9,914 nt of DNA from the NCBI GenBank assembly GCA_017987615.1, contig JAGNTI010000041.1, forward strand, positions 1-9,914, written 5' to 3'. Made by a program: the position numbers and the translations under genes. Positions 7,769 through 9,914 of this stretch are shown in pieces (position 1 is the first letter of the stretch; every line of letters starts with the position of its first letter). The notes beneath the pieces are model-generated. The model ran no database searches. It was not told the DNA's origin and saw only the letters and a program-made list of their open reading frames with translations. The stretch comes from Sediminibacterium sp. GTDB taxonomy: Bacteria; Bacteroidota; Bacteroidia; Chitinophagales; Chitinophagaceae.

Positions 7769-8833
7769 ATGGAAAAGAAGGCTTTATACTACGCAGACTA
7801 CCTACATCTAGACAAAGTTTTAGATGCACAGTACCCTGTTAGTTTTACGGACGGTCACGAAAAAGCACATGACGAAATGTTGTTTATTGTGATCCATCAA
7901 GCCTATGAACTTTGGTTCAAACAAATTATTTTTGAACTCGATTATGTGTTGGATATTTTTGGCCAGCCCGCCATCAACGACAACGCCGAAGACATGAACT
8001 TGGTGCGTCACAGACTTGGCCGAATTATAAAAATTTTACAGCTCTTAAATGATCAAGTGAACGTACTTGACACCATGACGCCGCTCGACTTTTTAGCGTT
8101 CAGAAATTTGCTTACCCCATCATCTGGATTTCAGTCTAAACAGTTCAGACTCATCGAAGCAAAACTTGGTTTAGAAATTGACAATAGACATCAAAAAGAT
8201 TATTACAAAAAAACAGGCGAAGGCGGATTTGACAAACCTGATTACGATCAAATTTCAACCGCCGAAGCAGATAAAAATTTATTAACCCGCGTTAACGAAT
8301 GGCTCGAAAGAATGCCGTTTTTTAAAGACGAATTTGGCGCCAAATTTTGGGACGAATACCGAACTATTTATGAGGCCGGATTAACCCCCCGTGAGGCGTC
8401 AAAAATTCACGATTTTGATTATGTTTTTTTTGAAAAAATTCCGGCCGATGCTACGCCCGAAATTTTAGCCAATTTAAGAAGCTCTTTTTCGCCTAAAGCG
8501 ATGGGGGCGGCGCTCTTTATTATGCTCTATCGCGACTACCCTATTTTTCAAAATTCTTACCAGGTGTTAGACGCCTTAATTGAGATCGATCACCTGATGA
8601 GTAATTGGCGACATAAACATTTAATTATGGTTCGCCGCATGATTGGTATGCGTGTTGGAACGGGCAACACTTCGGGAGCTGGATATTTAGAAGGCGCTCT
8701 TAACAAACATTTTATTTACAGAGATCTTTCCGGTCTCTCCACCTATTTAATTGAAAGAAGAAAAATTCCTGCACTTCCAAAAAGCCTGATTGAGAAATTA
8801 GGATTTTCATTGGGGCTTCATCACGCAGGATAA
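7769..8833 (+). CDS. kynA: Tryptophan 2,3-dioxygenase
   Basis: TDO is a heme enzyme that inserts O2 across the indole C2-C3 bond of L-tryptophan to give N-formylkynurenine, the first and committed step of the kynurenine pathway. The product is 354 residues. Seen: active-site His43 in IHQAYELWFKQ, substrate-carboxylate Arg112 in the FRNLLTPSSGFQSKQFR block, the proximal heme ligand His284 in NWRHKHLIMV, and Thr298 in a GTG loop; these align with human H76, R144, H328 and T342. The loop after Thr reads GTGNTSG rather than the common GTGGSSG. The His43-to-His284 spacing (241) is closer to human TDO (252) than to the short Xanthomonas enzyme (185). It is divergent from pyrF, and the M16 peptidase starts 12 nt after its stop, suggesting one transcript. 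Confidence 0.97.
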   Translation: MEKKALYYADYLHLDKVLDAQYPVSFTDGHEKAHDEMLFIVIHQAYELWFKQIIFELDYVLDIFGQPAINDNAEDMNLVRHRLGRIIKILQLLNDQVNVLDTMTPLDFLAFRNLLTPSSGFQSKQFRLIEAKLGLEIDNRHQKDYYKKTGEGGFDKPDYDQISTAEADKNLLTRVNEWLERMPFFKDEFGAKFWDEYRTIYEAGLTPREASKIHDFDYVFFEKIPADATPEILANLRSSFSPKAMGAALFIMLYRDYPIFQNSYQVLDALIEIDHLMSNWRHKHLIMVRRMIGMRVGTGNTSGAGYLEGALNKHFIYRDLSGLSTYLIERRKIPALPKSLIEKLGFSLGLHHAG

Positions 8834-8845
8834 AATATAAAAACT

Positions 8846-9914
8846 ATGAAACAAAGAATCAAACATTTAATGCTCATCGTACTGGTTGGTGCTTTTTTTG
8901 TGAGTACCGCCCAAAAGCCTACGGATGCAAAATTACCCACCGATTCAAAAGTTAAAATTGGCAAACTAGCCAATGGACTCACTTACTACATCAGAAAAAA
9001 CGTTGAGCCTAAAAATAGAGCCGAGTTAAGACTTGTAGTAAATGCTGGTTCAACATTAGAAACAGAAAAACAAAGAGGCCTTGCGCACTTTGTAGAACAC
9101 ATGTGTTTTAATGGAACCAAAAATTTTAAAAAGCAAGAACTGGTAGACTTCCTAGAAAAGAGCGGTGTTAATTTTGGTGCTGACTTAAATGCATACACAA
9201 GCTTTGATGAAACAGTGTACGAACTTCAAGTTCCTACCGATAGTCCAATGGTGTATAAAAAAGCCATGCAGGTTTTAGAAGACTGGGCGCATCAAGTAAG
9301 TTTTGATCCTTCAGAAATTGATAAAGAGCGTGGTGTTGTTACAGAAGAGTGGAGACTTGGTAGAGGTGCTGACGCGCGCCTTCGTGATAAATATTTCCCT
9401 GTTATTTTAAATGGTTCTCAATACGCTAAAAGACTTCCTATTGGTACCAAAGAAAGTATCAATGGCGCACCTTATAGTGAGCTTACAGGATTTTACAAAG
9501 ATTGGTACCGTCCTAATTTACAAGCGGTGATTGTAGTTGGCGATATAGATGTTGCTGAAACAGAAAAAATGATTCAAGCGCATTTTGGAAAACTCACCAA
9601 CCCAGCTAATCCTAAACCACGCACTAAATTTGGCATCCCAGCATTTACAGATACCCGTATTTCTATTTTAACAGATCCGGAGCAGGCATACAATGTGCTT
9701 CAAATGTTTTACATGATCCCAGCTGTTAAAGAAGCAACCACCGAGGGAGAATACAGACAAGGCATAGTGCGCGAACTCTTTAACCAGATGATGAGTAGCC
9801 GTCTAGACGAACTTTCTCAAAAACCAGAAGCGCCATTTTTATTTGCTAGCAGTAGCTACGGCGAATTTTTGGGAGACAAAGACGCTTTTACCCTTTTAGC
9901 CGTTCCTAAAACAG
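8846..9914 (+). CDS. Secreted M16 (pitrilysin/insulinase-like) zinc peptidase, N-terminal part (cut by the right window edge)
   Basis: M16 peptidases degrade oligopeptides inside a clamshell chamber. The frame is open from the ATG at 8846 to the window end (356 codons). Seen: a signal peptide of about 22 residues ending STA before QKP, so the enzyme is exported; the inverted zinc motif HFVEH (His81, catalytic Glu84, His85) in GLAHFVEHMCFNGT; and the third zinc ligand, probably Glu168, in ERGVVTEEWRLGR. From about residue 220 (FYKDWYRPNLQAVIVVGDID) the second M16 domain begins. Bacteroidetes homologues are usually over 900 residues, with a second, inactive half, so most of the C-terminus is missing here only because of the window edge. 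It starts 12 nt after kynA with an A-rich leader, so it is probably co-transcribed with it. Confidence 0.94.
   Translation, partial: MKQRIKHLMLIVLVGAFFVSTAQKPTDAKLPTDSKVKIGKLANGLTYYIRKNVEPKNRAELRLVVNAGSTLETEKQRGLAHFVEHMCFNGTKNFKKQELVDFLEKSGVNFGADLNAYTSFDETVYELQVPTDSPMVYKKAMQVLEDWAHQVSFDPSEIDKERGVVTEEWRLGRGADARLRDKYFPVILNGSQYAKRLPIGTKESINGAPYSELTGFYKDWYRPNLQAVIVVGDIDVAETEKMIQAHFGKLTNPANPKPRTKFGIPAFTDTRISILTDPEQAYNVLQMFYMIPAVKEATTEGEYRQGIVRELFNQMMSSRLDELSQKPEAPFLFASSSYGEFLGDKDAFTLLAVPKT

Noticed and set aside
8986..9198. Minus-strand 70-codon frame
   Set aside because: Antisense to the zinc-motif region of the M16 peptidase, which is clearly the coding strand.

Overview
The window looks like chromosomal DNA from a Bacteroidetes bacterium, possibly near the Chitinophagaceae or another environmental lineage. 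The basis is an FtsK with a Bacteroidetes-like N-terminus (four to five membrane segments, then a long acidic linker), a secreted S9B peptidase with a GHSGGG nucleophile motif, the lack of clear Shine-Dalgarno sequences, A/T-rich start regions, and TAnnTTTG-type promoter elements. The taxonomic call is inference from family resemblance. I see no tRNA, rRNA, CRISPR array, insertion sequence or phage gene, and no gene-free stretch over 300 bases; the DNA is gene-dense.

Minus-strand block (about 1-4862). In transcription order it holds a secreted prolyl-oligopeptidase-like peptidase (S9B), shikimate kinase (aroK), a small DUF423 membrane protein, and the N-terminal 436 codons of the DNA translocase ftsK, which runs off the left edge. 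Spacings of 32 and 3 nt suggest that S9B, aroK and DUF423 are co-transcribed. ftsK follows after 62 nt and has its own candidate promoter.

Right-hand block (4990-9914). This region carries two enzymes of oxidative tryptophan breakdown on the plus strand: kynureninase (kynU) and tryptophan 2,3-dioxygenase (kynA). A small cytoplasmic SGNH/GDSL hydrolase lies 10 nt after kynU. A minus-strand pyrF (orotidine 5'-phosphate decarboxylase) sits between the hydrolase and kynA, overlapping the hydrolase tail-to-tail by 6 bp. A secreted M16 zinc peptidase starts 12 nt after kynA and runs off the right edge.

How the genes may work together. TDO converts tryptophan to N-formylkynurenine, and kynureninase cleaves kynurenine to anthranilate plus alanine (or 3-hydroxykynurenine to 3-hydroxyanthranilate). 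The deformylation step between them has no recognisable enzyme here; the SGNH hydrolase is a speculative candidate. The flanking exported peptidases could supply amino acids from peptides, but that link is inferred from position only. Most of the window is ordinary core metabolism and I found no clear new multi-gene system.
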